Positions 1 through 10,780 of a stretch of 64,000 bases of DNA are shown piece after piece. How positions within the stretch are numbered: the stretch's first letter is position 1; every line of letters starts with the position of its first letter. The translations under genes and the position numbers were made by a program. The notes below the pieces were generated by a model that made no database searches, was not told where the DNA came from, and saw nothing but the letters and a program-made list of their open reading frames with translations. The stretch spans positions 1 to 64,000 of the forward strand of contig VCMS01000098.1 of the NCBI GenBank assembly GCA_022539475.1. Reading direction: 5' to 3'. This DNA comes from Gracilaria domingensis. Its lineage: Eukaryota > Rhodophyta > Florideophyceae > Gracilariales > Gracilariaceae.

Positions 1-2
1 TT

Positions 3-176
3 ATTGACAATGTGAGCCGAAGATTGGGGTCTATTAGCGATTGCTTCGTTGGTGAATGCGAGGAAGGGGATATGGAGTTCAAGGAAATGGACATGAACGA
101 TTTCGGAAGTAGCAGAGGATCACAAGAAAAGGCACCACAAGGTGAACATGTAGAGGATGGAGCCCTTAATGTTTAA
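3..176 (+). CDS. C-terminal end of a second transposon-encoded protein
   Basis: An open frame runs from the left edge to a stop at 174-176 and gives about 57 residues, rich in Asp, Glu and Ser, with no recognisable domain. Its stop codon overlaps the transposase stop on the other strand. Both stops are read from one TTAA palindrome at 173-176, so the genes meet tail to tail with no spacer. CACTA-type elements commonly carry an accessory gene beside the transposase, so an accessory or DNA-binding role is inferred. The N-terminal part is outside the window. Confidence 0.45.
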   Translation: MDNVSRRLGSISDCFVGECEEGDMEFKEMDMNDFGSSRGSQEKAPQGEHVEDGALNV

Positions 177-3100
177 GGCTGTACAAGATCAACGTGCTCA
201 GTTGGTCCTTCATCTGAATCATGATAGAATCGATTGATGTAGAATCGGTGTTGAAACCATTGAAGTGGAGGACAAAAAGGTGGAGCAGGGTAGTTTGATC
301 GAACAACATGGACAGTTCCCTGTATTGCAGAAGCCGGAACCATCCCGTACCAAGGAGTTAACTCTACGATAGTCTCCGCTTTGGAATGACGAGGGAACGG
401 AAGAGTGTGGTTCTTTTCATCGTTTGTAGCCCACCGTAAAGATATGCATTTCAATATGTGGTCGATGTTTGTTGCGGGGGGTAAAACCTCGAAATACCGG
501 ACGAATGCCACCTCTGGTGCGGTAAGTGCAGAATCAAGGAGAGATATTCGAATCAGAGCGACTACCTGGGCAACCCAAGTCTCTGAATCTTCTCCGCTTA
601 CCAATACAGTGGAAAACTTTGGCTTTCTACTGGGACCAAATGCTGGAGAAGCGAAGACACGTTGGATGATGGGGTATTTGGGTCGTCCCAGCTTAAGTGC
701 CTTAGAAGACGAATCGAAGTGTTCAAGAGTCGGAACGAAACCGCCTTTCACGAGGGCCGAATTCACCAGAGTTATCCTTGTCTTTTCTGGGAAGTATGTA
801 ATAGAGTGCTCATCCAGTGTTTCTTTCACGAGACTGAGGAAAGGAGGAAGGGCCTGTTCACCAATTTGATCAAGAATCGACCTTGTGTCCGTACTTGAGA
901 ACATTTCTCTAACAGCAGTCCATGTTTTTGAACTGGACATACTTGAAACACAATGTTGAAGAGCTCGTAAAGTGAAAGAACGCCCTCTCATTGCAAACCG
1001 AGGAAGCTGTGTGGAAGTTCCTGGTAAACCTGCATTACGCTGGTAAGGAGTATTGCCATTCCATTGCTTTCTAACATGTCCGTGCTCAATGGAGCGAATA
1101 GTCTCCTCCACAGCCGTTGCTGTTCTTCTGGACGTCTTTTTGTAGTGTCTTTTAAATAGCAGGTGTGCATGTTCGTATATGCCTGCGTCGTAGTACTTGA
1201 TACTTCCCAGACGGCGAATATCGTCCACGAGATGATCGAGAAGATGAAACTTCAGAGTTCCCAGTCTGGAGGGATGAAAATCCGCCAGAGTTTTTGTTGC
1301 GGAACGCGTGAAGGCTTCAATCTCCGAACTAAGACACAAGAGAGAGCTTTCAGTCCAATACGGGTCACGATTGTATCTGAATAAGGTCGAAAGCAAGTCC
1401 GAGTACTGAGAGAAAACGGTTGTGATTGGGGCAACTTCCTGTTCTCCACAGCATATGTCAAAGAATGCTCCTATGAAGGGAAAGACCATGTCAAGTGCTT
1501 TGTAGTTTTTTGGCCTCCAGCATTCCACGGAGACCGTCTTTCGTGAAGATACCATTCAAAGATTTGCCTTTCTCCTGCGTGGAGAAATCGATATGTAAAC
1601 CTTTGGCAGGAGAATCGCGTTCTATGGCAGCTAGAATTGCGTTTGCATGGTTGAGGAGTTGGGTGCGTATCGTTCGAAATGAACGCGATGCAGATGTTCC
1701 TATTGTGGTGCACAGGGTGTCTGACTGCAGTCTCTCGATTGTGGCCGTTTTTATCAACTTTGAGATGCCGAGATGCAAGTTATGTAATGGTTCGAATGAG
1801 AACAGACTGTATGGAGACAATCCCGGGATCATTCCAAGGCTTACGGAAGTTTCGAGGAACGAAGGAATGAGAGATATGGAATTTGAACGCATCAGAGTAT
1901 CCGCTTGAGATCTCCTCTCCCTCGCACGACGTGGACGTCTTTCCGCCTCGTCTTTTTGTGCATGTTGCAAGATAGCTGTGTATGTCTTTTGGATGCTTTT
2001 CGTGTGCTTTTGAGAACGTCCGTTGAATGAGGTGGGAATAGGACTGCATAAAGATGAGCGAGGGGCTTTGCATCTATGACACGGGCTTTCCGTTTTGGTC
2101 CCATGAAGAATAGACAGAATGTCCTTAGCCTCAGGAATATCCGCACAATAACTTGCAAGCAGAGGATGGCACACTCGACTTAGTTTGTCTTCGCCGATGA
2201 ACTGAAAACCTTTCTGCGTGAGATTTAGAATGGGCTCCAGGACTTGACGGAGAGATTCTTGAAGGATTTGCATCCTGGACTCGCGTAGAGACTTGCTAGA
2301 AACAAATGGCATTGCGTCTGCTTCAGATGCGGAAACCTCGATCAGTGTGGTAGGGAAGTATGCCACTACTGTGAGGTCATCACGGATACACTTACGGCGA
2401 AGCTCGTCGGAGAAGTTGAGAAATATGAGGTGAAGAGGATAGGCGGTAACCGATGTTTGCTTTAGAGTTGTTGAAGACTTATCGGTGTATACCTGCAGAA
2501 GACCTACGAAAGATTCACTGTAACTTATTTCTTGGGAGTACCACACTATTCTACTATCCAAAGAGCCCATGACCATTTCCTTAAGTTTTGAGGTGGCGTC
2601 TCTTGCGAGAGAGCCGGACATGGGGTGAGATATTTTCGTGGAGTGGGTCTGAGGTATAGGGTGGAAGAATGTGTTTTCGTTGTTAGCCAACTGGAGCTGT
2701 TTCACAAGTGTCTGAACGGGGTCTCTCGTGTAGAGGGTGGCGCTGAACTTACATCCTTCTGGCGAGACAGTTCTGCGATTGAAACCGTCCTTTGAGGCGT
2801 ATCGTTCGAAAATGGCGTTCTTCAGTTCTGTACAGCGCTTGGAACTGGTTATGGTCTCGTTGAATCGCTTTTGCGAGAATCGCGGGTCCCGAAGTAGCCC
2901 AATTAGCTCGTCCGCCTCACGATGACCAAGGTTGGAAGCTACTGAAGCCAGACAAACCGTGAGATAATCCATATGCAAATCACCAAGGGCCTCCTCAGAA
3001 GGCACTGGGCCGGAACTGCCTCCGTGTTCTCGCTCTAATGCCACGGGACCCGGGGAAGGAGAAACACAATGCGAAGTGTCCGGAATGGGAGGGGCGCACG

Positions 3101-3353
3101 GAGTGGGGTCGACGATGTCCTCGGACACTGGAGGCTCGGGAAGGCGACAAGGGGCAGTGACCGTTTCGGAAGATGCGGGCGCGGGCGCGGAAAGCTTGAG
3201 ACGCTTGCTTCTCCGAATGGGCCGGCTATTGTCGTCTTCCAGCGCTGCTTTTAGACGAAACGGGCAATGGTTGACATGCTGTTGAAGAGATAAGACTCCT
3301 CGGCGAGTAACGAAGGGGCACCCACGCTTCTTATGTGTACAGTAGTAGACCAT
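173..3353 (-). pseudogene. CACTA/Plavaka-like transposase, one frameshift
   Basis: About 1060 codons from the ATG at 3353. The N-terminus has a Cys/His cluster (YYCTHKKRGCPF, then QQHVNHC) resembling the zinc-binding start of such transposases. The middle holds YTDKSSTTLKQTSVTAYPLH, PTTLIEV and a CHRC motif. FEPLHNLHLG occupies the place of the family's (D/E)-x-(M/L)-H motif. The last third has FHLLDHLVDDIRRLGSI and YDAGIYEHAH, typical of the C-terminal catalytic part. The frame shifts by one nucleotide at a six-T run near 1504-1511, where two overlapping open frames share the same DNA; this is either a real disruption or a homopolymer reading error. An earlier TTG-initiated extension to 3437 is possible but unlikely in a eukaryote. 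Confidence 0.7.
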
Positions 3354-3556
3354 GGGAAGAAGAAATGAACGAGAAACGACGACAAAGACTGCAAGGGAAG
3401 GGAGTCCGAAGGGAGAAGGAGGTCGAGCGACAGTCAATATCGACGTGTTGCTCAGAACGGAGAATATATTTTGAGTTTAAATCACGTGCTTTCGTTCAAA
3501 AAGGAACGTAGGTACACGTCGACCTCAACACAAGGGTGTACTTCTCGTATTATCTA

Positions 3557-3577
3557 CCACTGGTTATAAACCTGTGG
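3557..3577. repeat. Short palindrome upstream of the transposon
   Basis: CCACTGGTT and AACCTGTGG are inverted copies separated by ATA, with one mismatch over 9 bp. It lies about 200 bp upstream of the transposase start. It could be near the element's end, but no partner at the other end is visible. Confidence 0.35.
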
Positions 3578-3722
3578 TTTCCCAACGTTGTACGCTGTAC
3601 ACTTGTCCAATCTCGCACAGAAAAATAAATCTCTTCCCTTCGCCGCTGCCGCCGCGCCTCCGACGTCCGAACTTCCGTTACCGTCGTGAGCCATGCCATC
3701 GATATCATCGCCCTATACTCCG

Positions 3723-3797
3723 CTCCGTCCTTCTTTTTTCCTCCCTCTACCTTATGGAGGCTCTTTAAAGTACAGGGCGGAAGAAAGTAGGACGGAG
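3723..3797. repeat. 75-nt imperfect hairpin, MITE or small-RNA precursor-like
   Basis: Arms at 3723-3745 and 3775-3797 match at 20 of 23 positions, around a 29-nt spacer. The arm begins CTCCGTCC, which recalls the CTCCCTCCGT ends of Stowaway/mariner-type miniature elements. The size also suits a small-RNA precursor. There is no target duplication to decide. The rest of 3480-4076 holds no convincing gene. Confidence 0.4.
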
Positions 3798-4076
3798 TCA
3801 TCCGTATCTCAGGGATGTATTCCGTGCAGTCTTTTCGTACGTTCTCCCATATCCTTCCACGTATCTTTGCTCTAAACTAACCAATCCTCACCGCGTTTCT
3901 TCGCGCTCTGCGACATGGAAACGGCAGGAAATAAGCTAATCACCCTCAACTTCTTCTATTTCTTCAAGATATAGAACGAGTTGAAGGGTGAAAACGGGAA
4001 CCCGGTAACCCAAACCGACGACTGTAAGTACGCGACCAATAGTTCATTTCGTTGCGCCATAGGCTCTAGCTCTGCC

Positions 4077-4410
4077 TGTTCGGGATAGGCGATTCTGGTA
4101 CTTGGTTGAGACATAGGTTTCTGTCTCGTTTATCGCATCTTGCGGTATGTTTGCTGCATGGGCATTCTCGGTGTCCTTGGTTGTGAGTTCTCGCTTCGAC
4201 ACCTTTCGCGCTTTACGATGATGGTGGGCTGGTAATCTAACCGATCCCTTTCCTTCTTCTTTTTCATTTTGCGAGTTACTAGGTCCCTCGACTTTTCTAG
4301 CGCAACGTTTCTGTTTTGCTTTATCAATGGTACGTTCCATCGCAATTCAAATGTTTCCAACGGAGCATTGACTAACCTATGGATACTTTCTGCTTGCGTA
4401 TACAGGTAAA
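4077..4410. repeat. 334-bp direct repeat, copy 1
   Basis: This copy starts TGTTCGGGATAGGCGATTC and ends GCGTATACAGGTAAA. The same sequence recurs at 4490-4823 with the same length and about 90 percent identity by eye. No credible protein is encoded. The pair reads as a tandem duplication with a 413-bp period whose spacer is an inverted repeat. Confidence 0.75.
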
Positions 4411-4481
4411 CGACCAATTTTATTTCATCTCTCCAGATCCATCATCGATCTTGAGAGACAAAATGAAATTGGTCGTTTTAC
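4406..4481. repeat. Inverted repeat between the two direct-repeat copies
   Basis: Arms of about 28 bp at 4406-4433 and 4453-4481 share AAACGACCAATTT and CTCTC blocks in opposite orientation, with a few mismatches and a 1-nt length difference. The loop is about 19 nt. The repeat fills the gap between the two 334-bp copies almost exactly, which suggests a small foldback or MITE-like unit involved in the duplication. Confidence 0.6.
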
Positions 4482-4489
4482 TGTCTGAC

Positions 4490-4823
4490 TGTTCGGGATA
4501 GGCGATTCTGGTACTTGTTTGGGATATAGGCTAGATTCTCGTTTATCGCGTCTTGCGGTATGTTTGCTGCATGGGCAATCTTGGTGTCCTTGGTTGTGAG
4601 TTCTCGCTTCGACACCTTTCGCGCTTTACGATGATGGTGGGCTGGTAATCTAACCGATCCCTTTCCTGCTTCTTCTTCCGTTTGCGAGTTACCAGGTCCC
4701 TCGACTTTTCTAGCGCAACGTTTCTGTTTTGTTTTATCAATGGTACGTTCCATCGCATTTCAAATGTATCTAACGGATCATTGACTAACTTATGGATAAT
4801 TTCTGCTTGCGTATACAGGTAAA
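4490..4823. repeat. 334-bp direct repeat, copy 2
   Basis: Second copy of the repeat at 4077-4410, same orientation. The divergence is scattered point changes. It ends at the same GTATACAGGTAAA boundary as copy 1. Confidence 0.75.
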
Positions 4824-4864
4824 TGACTTTTGATGCGGAGGTAGCTCACGAGTTGCAGGTGCAG

Positions 4865-5016
4865 GTTCCTCAAGTAGGGAACCATGCATCTGGGCATGGT
4901 TCCCTACATGAGGAACGGAGAGGATGAGGCGCTTCGCGCCTCATCCTCTCGGAGTGCGTATGTGTTCTACCGATCCAGCACTATGGTGGAGGTGCAGTCT
5001 GCGGCATCTGCCGCAG
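4865..5016. repeat. Left hairpin cluster (three consecutive hairpins)
   Basis: Three strong inverted repeats follow one another. The first pairs 4865-4887 with 4894-4916 (22 of 23). The second pairs 4918-4932 with 4936-4950 (15 of 15, loop TTC). The third pairs about 4991-5006 with 5009-5024 (14 of 16). The arm sequences are unrelated to each other, so this is a series of different palindromes rather than one repeated. A similar series lies at 13188-13355. Confidence 0.75.
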
Positions 5017-5024
5017 ATTGCGCC

Positions 5025-5827
5025 TACACCCGCTCCATTATGGGGAAATGGTACATGTAATATAGCGAAGTAGTGGTTAGCAAAAGCGGTCGATAGAAGA
5101 ATAGATACGAATAAAACGGTATGATTTCAGAATGGGCATCATCTGTACTAGCACTAGTATTCCATGCGTTGCAGGGTATCATTCCGCAGAAGGTATCGTG
5201 TAATGTGCACCTTAATGGAAACTGAACCTAGACTTCGCGAAATACGGTTCAGGTAGCCCTCGACTAAAGAACTAGCACGAGTGGAAAACCCCCCAGTATT
5301 TACTGCACAGAGATTCTGGACGACCCAAGCAATTATCTGCAAATTTTGAAGTAATTGATCTCGATATTTTTTCAAAAAATTTACTGGACGACCCTTGCCA
5401 ATTTCTGGACGACCCTCGCCAAAAACTAGCATCTGCAAGAGACAGACGCCGTGTATACAGACACAGGCCCTGTAATAGAAGGGAAAAGAAAAGGAGAAAC
5501 AAAGCAAAAGAATTAATAACCTGATAACCGGGCGGAGAACAGCCGTAAGAACGGGAAAAACAAGAACAAAACAAGACACCAAAATAAACGACAATGTCCG
5601 TATGTACACGGTGGCTCCTCAGAGACGCGAGGCGGATAAGCACTGCCGTATTCGACACGGACGCTCTCCGAAGAGTCGCGGTCGCGTGCGGGCGATAGAC
5701 TTAGAGCCGAACACTCGGTTGACTTTACTTCCCAGAAGGATGGCCAGTCGGCCGGCCCTTAAGTAGGGATCACTACAGTATCTAATCAAACAAATATCCC
5801 GGCACACATCCGGCCACAGCCACACAC
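5025..5827. other. Noncoding leader between hairpin cluster and gypsy-like element
   Basis: No convincing gene. CTGGACGACCC occurs three times, at 5316-5326, 5384-5394 and 5405-5415, the last two as an imperfect 21-nt tandem repeat. This stretch should hold the 5' LTR of the following element, yet nothing in it recurs downstream of that element. Confidence 0.4.
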
Positions 5828-6032
5828 GTGTACCGTGCTCCGTCGGCTCAAAGAGGCAATCCGCAAAAGCGGCAATATCCACCACGTGGACACCTGATGT
5901 GCCCACAACCAGGCCAACAAATAAACATTCTCCCACCAAGGGCTATCTTATCCTCACCATCTGAGACACCATTCCGGCATACCGGCACATCTGCGATTAG
6001 CAGCACGAGCGAGGCCGGAGTTCCCGGGGTCA

Positions 6033-6698
6033 TTGCACTACAAAGGCAGCCTCATCGAAGAGGCTGGTCGCTACCCGGACGTCAAAGCTCGCTTCATGGC
6101 TCAGTTTTCGCATAAAACGCCGCCTGAAGAGGATGTGAGGATTGCCGTTGGGGCTGGATTGGACCCGAAGGATGTGACGGGGTCTCTTGGAAAACTGGAT
6201 TCGTTGTACACCCGCGCTGGGTTCAACGACAAGGCTTCCTTCGGTCTTCTTCGCACTCGTGTGGCGAAAATTCCGGACATGGCTCGTTTTGTGATGTATC
6301 GTTCGCCGAGTGACTACACGTCGCTCAAGAAGGCGATAATGGAGTACGATATTGGACGCAAGGCTTTCTTCACCGCCACGGAGACGATGCAGGGAGGCGA
6401 AACTTCTCATGTTAGGATCCTCTCGAGGCCCGACGCTCGTTCTGGGACCGCTCAGCAGTTGGAGAGCAAAGTCGACCAGTTGGCGGGGCAGTTTGCGGAG
6501 TTGACTCTGCTGGTGAAGAAGAAGTTCCAGTCGTCCGACGTGGGCGACAAGCCGAAGGAACGTACATGCAGTTATTGCAGTAAGCCTGGACACGGCGCCA
6601 GTCGTTGTCCAGCTAACCCGCATCGTGACACGAAGTGTCCGCGTTGTGGTAAGTTTGGTCATTCGGAGGCTACTTGTTGGTCGAAACCAAACCCGTAA
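6033..6698 (+). pseudogene. Gag-like region with two CCHC zinc knuckles (element 1)
   Basis: The C-terminal part of a Gag-like polyprotein of about 220 residues. Near the end it carries two CX2CX4HX4C knuckles, CSYCSKPGHGASRC and CPRCGKFGHSEATC, the nucleocapsid signature that binds the element's RNA. The region before them is helical and charged but not specific. The N-terminal boundary is uncertain. It belongs to the broken element. Confidence 0.7.
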
Positions 6699-6752
6699 GG
6701 AGTTCGCTCTGGGCTGGAGGACGCCAAGTCCGAGTCTGGCGAAGAACTGAAG

Positions 6753-9700
6753 TTGAAGAATGAGAACCGGGGCGACCATGTTGCTCTGGTTCAGGAACAG
6801 GGTGGGGTAGATGTCGTCGCTGCCGCGAAGAGAAATGCGGATGGTGAGGCACTACCTAAACAGGCCCGTCAGGGCGTGATGGACATCGATGTCCTTACTG
6901 GGAAGTCCCCTCGCCCTCTCGTCCGTGTGAAGCCGAAGAAGAAGAGCCGCAGGAGCAGGAAGAGCCGAAAGCCGTCGGCGACTATCCAGGACCAGGTTGG
7001 GAAGTACAACCTCCTGGCCGTGCTGGCGACAGCTCCTTGTGGGCTAACCTTTGGGCAACTTCTCCGGGGCGATGCCGAGGAGGCAAGGAAGCTGCTGAGG
7101 CGTCTACTCGCCGGTAGCCTTCCTGCGAATTATACCTCTGTCATCCAGGGTAGGAACCTTCCCCGTCGTTTGGAGGTTGTCCCCGTTAAGCTGTACGGAA
7201 CGCAGACGAATGCGTTGTTAGATTCAGGAGCAGTGTCTAACATCATGTCTACAAGGATGTGCGACATGTTGACCTTAGCTCCGTCTCCGACGAGTAGGAG
7301 AGTCACAGTCGCTGATGGAAGTTCGGCGACGGTTCTTGGTTGTGTCAAGGATGTTCCAGTCGCGTTCGGTGAGAACGGCACACCGGTGGACTTCCTTGTG
7401 GTGGAGAACACGCCGTTCGACGTAATCATAGGGTGCCCGACGTTGGAATCCCTTCGAGCTCGCCTCGACCTTGGACGCCAACAGGTGCACATGACCGTTG
7501 GTGAAGAGGAGGTTGTGCTCGAGTTGTCTAACGAGCCACCGAGAGTGGATGGTGCGCTCACCGACAGTGAGGATTTCACGTCGCCAGATGAGTCTGCGGA
7601 AGAAGCTTTCCCGCAAGACACCTCTTCATCGTCTTCCGATGATGAATCGAGTGAGGACTCGGGGTTGGTTTTGGCCATCATGGACGATGACCCGTACGAA
7701 CCGGACCTCGAGGGTATGGGAGAAGTTGAGAACTCTCCCACCGAAGAGGTTGAAGACCGAGAAGCAGCGCAGTCGGCCCTTCTGATGGCAAAGATGAGGC
7801 ATCTTCCCGCTGGGATACAGGAAGGCCTGACGGAATCGTTGAAGGAGACGAATATCATCGCCTGGGACATCAATGAGTTGCGCCCAGCCGATGTACCGGT
7901 TGCTCACTCGTTCGAGCTGACCGACGACGCCCCTATTCACTCCCGTGCTCGTCGCATGCCTCCTAGGCACAACGAGATCGTAAGGAAAGAAGTGGATGAG
8001 CTCTTGGAGACCGGTATAATCACCCCTTCGGCGTCAGCCTGGTCCTTTCCAGTGGTCATTGCGACCAAGAAGGACGGCAGGCCAAGGTTCTGCGTTGACT
8101 ATCGTCAGCTGAACCGCGTGATGAAGCCCGATCGCTGGCCTCTCCCCCGAATTGAGGAGATATTCGATGACTTGGGTGGTGCGAAGGTCTTCACTACCCT
8201 TGATCTGTTCTGTGGATACTGGCAGGTCCGTATGGCGGAAGAGTGCAAAGAGATGACAACATTCACTTGCCGATACGGGACCTATAAGTTTGAGGTAATG
8301 CCTTTTGGCCTCATGAACGCCCCGTCGACATTCCAGAGGATGATGGATGAAGTTCTCCGTGGCCTGCCGTTCGTCAGAGTCTACATTGACGACGTGGTAA
8401 TCTTCTCAAAGACCATGGAGGGACACCTGGAACATTGTCGGGCGGTGTTCGAGCGCATTCGCGAAGCTGGTCTCAAGGTTAAGGTGACCAAGTGCAGCTT
8501 TGCACAGTCGAAGATTAAGTTGTTAGGACACGTTTTGGACGGAGAGGGTATCTACGCCGATGAAGAGAAGTTTTCGGCGATCCTGAAGGTCCCTGTACCA
8601 AGGAACGCGTCCGAGTTGAGGAGCTTTTTGGGTTTGGCTGGATACTACCGCAGATTCATCAAGAACTTCGCCGAGAGCTCAGCTGCATTGCACGCGGCGA
8701 CCTCGACGAAGCGCGGGAAGTTCTTGTGGACAGAAGAGATGCAGGATGCTTTCGAGGATCTGAAGATGAAGCTAACGACTCCGCCGGTGTTGGCCTATCC
8801 GGACTTCGCGGAGCCTTTCATCGTCGAGACGGATGCGTCTTCCGTGTCCCTTGGGGCGGTTCTCTGTCAGAAGAAAGAGGATGGGAAGGTACATCCCATC
8901 CACTACGCCTCACGCACGATGACTGAGGCAGAGAGGAAGTACAGCACCTGCGAAAGGGAAGCTCTTGCAGTGGTGTTTGCGTTCAAGAAGATCCGCGTGT
9001 ACCTCCTCTCCGAGAACATATTCGAAGTAATCACGGACCACCAGGCTTTGCAGTATGTGTTCAGGAAAAGGGACATCCATGGGCGCTTGGACCGCTGGAT
9101 GGACTTCATGGCGGAGTACAACTAGCGCGTCCGGTACCGCCCTGGTCCAGAGAACAAAGGACCCGATTATCTGTCAAGGATTGAGATTGAGGGAGGTGGC
9201 GAGCCGCTGGACAGTGCGGAGGAGTTTGTCACCGCCGTGTTGTGGGAAGACCCGAACCTGTCGGAGTTGGAGCCGTATTTGTTGAACATCGCAAGGTTCT
9301 TGGCCGGTGTGCCTATCCAGGAGCACAACACCATGCTCCGTCAGGCGATCCGGCGCAATGCCAAGAAGTTCATGTTGTGGAACAACACGTTGTTTCGTCG
9401 AGAGCCGGCCGGCTTGACCGCGGTTCCTTCGAAAGACGGACGCTTGGAGGCACTGAAAATGCTTCACGATGACATTGGGCACTGGGACGAAGGAGCAACG
9501 AGGAAGTTGGTCCGCGAAAGGTTCTGGTGGCCGTCGGTATATGATGATGTCAAGGATTACGTTCAAGGGTGTGACGAGTGTCAACGCGCCGCCAATCTTC
9601 CGGTGTATCGCACCACCCTCAGAACCCCAGTAACCGGATTGTTCGAAACCTTTTCGATGGACTTCGCCGGGCCCTTGCCGCGTTCAAGTGCGAGGAAGAG

Positions 9701-10475
9701 GTTCCTACTGATTGCAGTGGAACATCTCACAGGATGGCCGATTGCAGTTGCCACGGAGAACTCGGTTTCAGACACCGTCATCAAGTTCATTGAGGAAGAG
9801 ATTATTCGTCCGTTCGGTCTCCCGAGGACGATCGTGTCTGATAACGCAAACGCATTCATTTCGCGGGCTGTCGACGACTACTTGAGGAAGAAGGAGATCC
9901 ATAGGAGGCCAGTTCTGCCGTACGCGCCGATGTCGAACGGTAGGGCTGAGCGTATGGTTGGGACGGTGAAGAAGGCCATCAAGAAGACGGTGATGCGCCC
10001 GGGGATGGATTGGGAGGAGGCGTTGCCGAAGGTCGTGTATGGCTATCGGAGGCGCCCCCGCGGAGTCGTGGCCTCACCGTTCGAGTTGATGTACGGGGTG
10101 AAGCCGAGGATGATGGCGAACGATGCCGTGGCCCTTCTCACAGACGCTACCCCAGAACAGCGAACGCTGGAATTGCTTGGTGCTGCAGGGAAACGTGCCA
10201 TGCAGGTTGCGCGGGGCTTCATTCCGAGAGAAGAGAAGAAGAAGGTGAAGACGTTCAGTGTTGGCGACGAGGTGCTGGTCGCCCATGGTCAAGCACTTAA
10301 CCCAAAGAAGAAGTGGCCGGCATTCGAGTCCTTCTTCTATGGTCCGTGTAAGGTGACGAAGGCCCAGCATCCTCGCTATGAGCTGGTGTCTTCGCATGGA
10401 AGGGTGACAAGGAACGCAGTGCACGCCCGCAGGTTGGTGTTGTACAAGCGTCGGCCCATCCATTTGCGGGCCTAA
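6753..10475 (+). pseudogene. Pol-like region: protease, RT, RNase H, integrase (element 1)
   Basis: Domains in order: an aspartic protease around 7190-7450 with LLDSGAVSNIMS; reverse transcriptase around 7900-8650 with YIDDVVIFS and the flanking LLGHVLDGEG; RNase H around 8790-9110 with ETDASSVSLGAVL; and integrase from about 9450 to 10160, with a zinc-binding segment ending CDECQRA and a DDE core including MDFAGPLPR and VSDNANAF. The order RT, RNase H, integrase defines Ty3/gypsy rather than copia. No chromodomain is visible at the C-terminus. The region is not intact. Confidence 0.8.
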
Positions 10476-10780
10476 GTCCTGGAGTAGTACTGGTTTCAGA
10501 TCGTACGGGAGGCCTTCCTATCGCTGAGCGGGGGCGCACAATAGGTTGTGTTCCCTGTCGCCAAGTGAGGAAAGCTTTCGTGTATTGAAAGGAGAAAGTA
10601 AGAGAGAGTCCGGAAACTTGGAACGAAGGTAAAATGTGTGGAAGCAGAAGGAGAGTTCGCGAGTTTACGCAAGTGGAAACAAAAGTACTAAACCACTTGT
10701 AAGACACGCCGAGCTACGGCAGTCGTTGATGCGGAAGAGAGAGGAAGCTAGCGCCGGCGTCGCTGCTGACGGTAAAGCTC

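Larger units (their letters stand above)
1..3480 (-). mobile_element. Partial CACTA/Plavaka-like DNA transposon
   Basis: A cut-and-paste DNA transposon of the CMC (CACTA, Mirage, Chapaev) group enters from the left edge of the window. It carries a large transposase on the minus strand and the end of a second gene on the plus strand, the two converging. The left end lies outside the window. No terminal inverted repeat could be paired, so the right boundary, placed just upstream of the transposase start, is an estimate. Assignment to the Plavaka-like branch rests on recalled family features in the transposase. Confidence 0.6.
5828..10475 (+). mobile_element. Ty3/gypsy-like retroelement 1, broken, no LTRs found
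   Basis: Fossil of a Ty3/gypsy-like retroelement in the order gag, protease, reverse transcriptase, RNase H, integrase. It is broken, with roughly two or three interruptions or frame changes between its parts. No direct repeats bracket it in this window, so the LTRs are lost, very diverged, or absent. Its base composition (GC-rich, many Arg and Ala codons) differs clearly from the AT-rich second element at 13428-20487, so the two belong to separate lineages. The left boundary is a guess from where gag-like translation becomes plausible. Confidence 0.75.

Noticed and set aside
5154-5658. Hydrophobic minus-strand frames upstream of element 1
   Set aside because: Runs of Leu, Phe and Val come from an AT-rich tract read in frame; no ATG and no domain.
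10476-10780. Expected 3' LTR of element 1
   Set aside because: Compared by eye with 5025-6030 and found no repeated block; no TG...CA pair with a target duplication.
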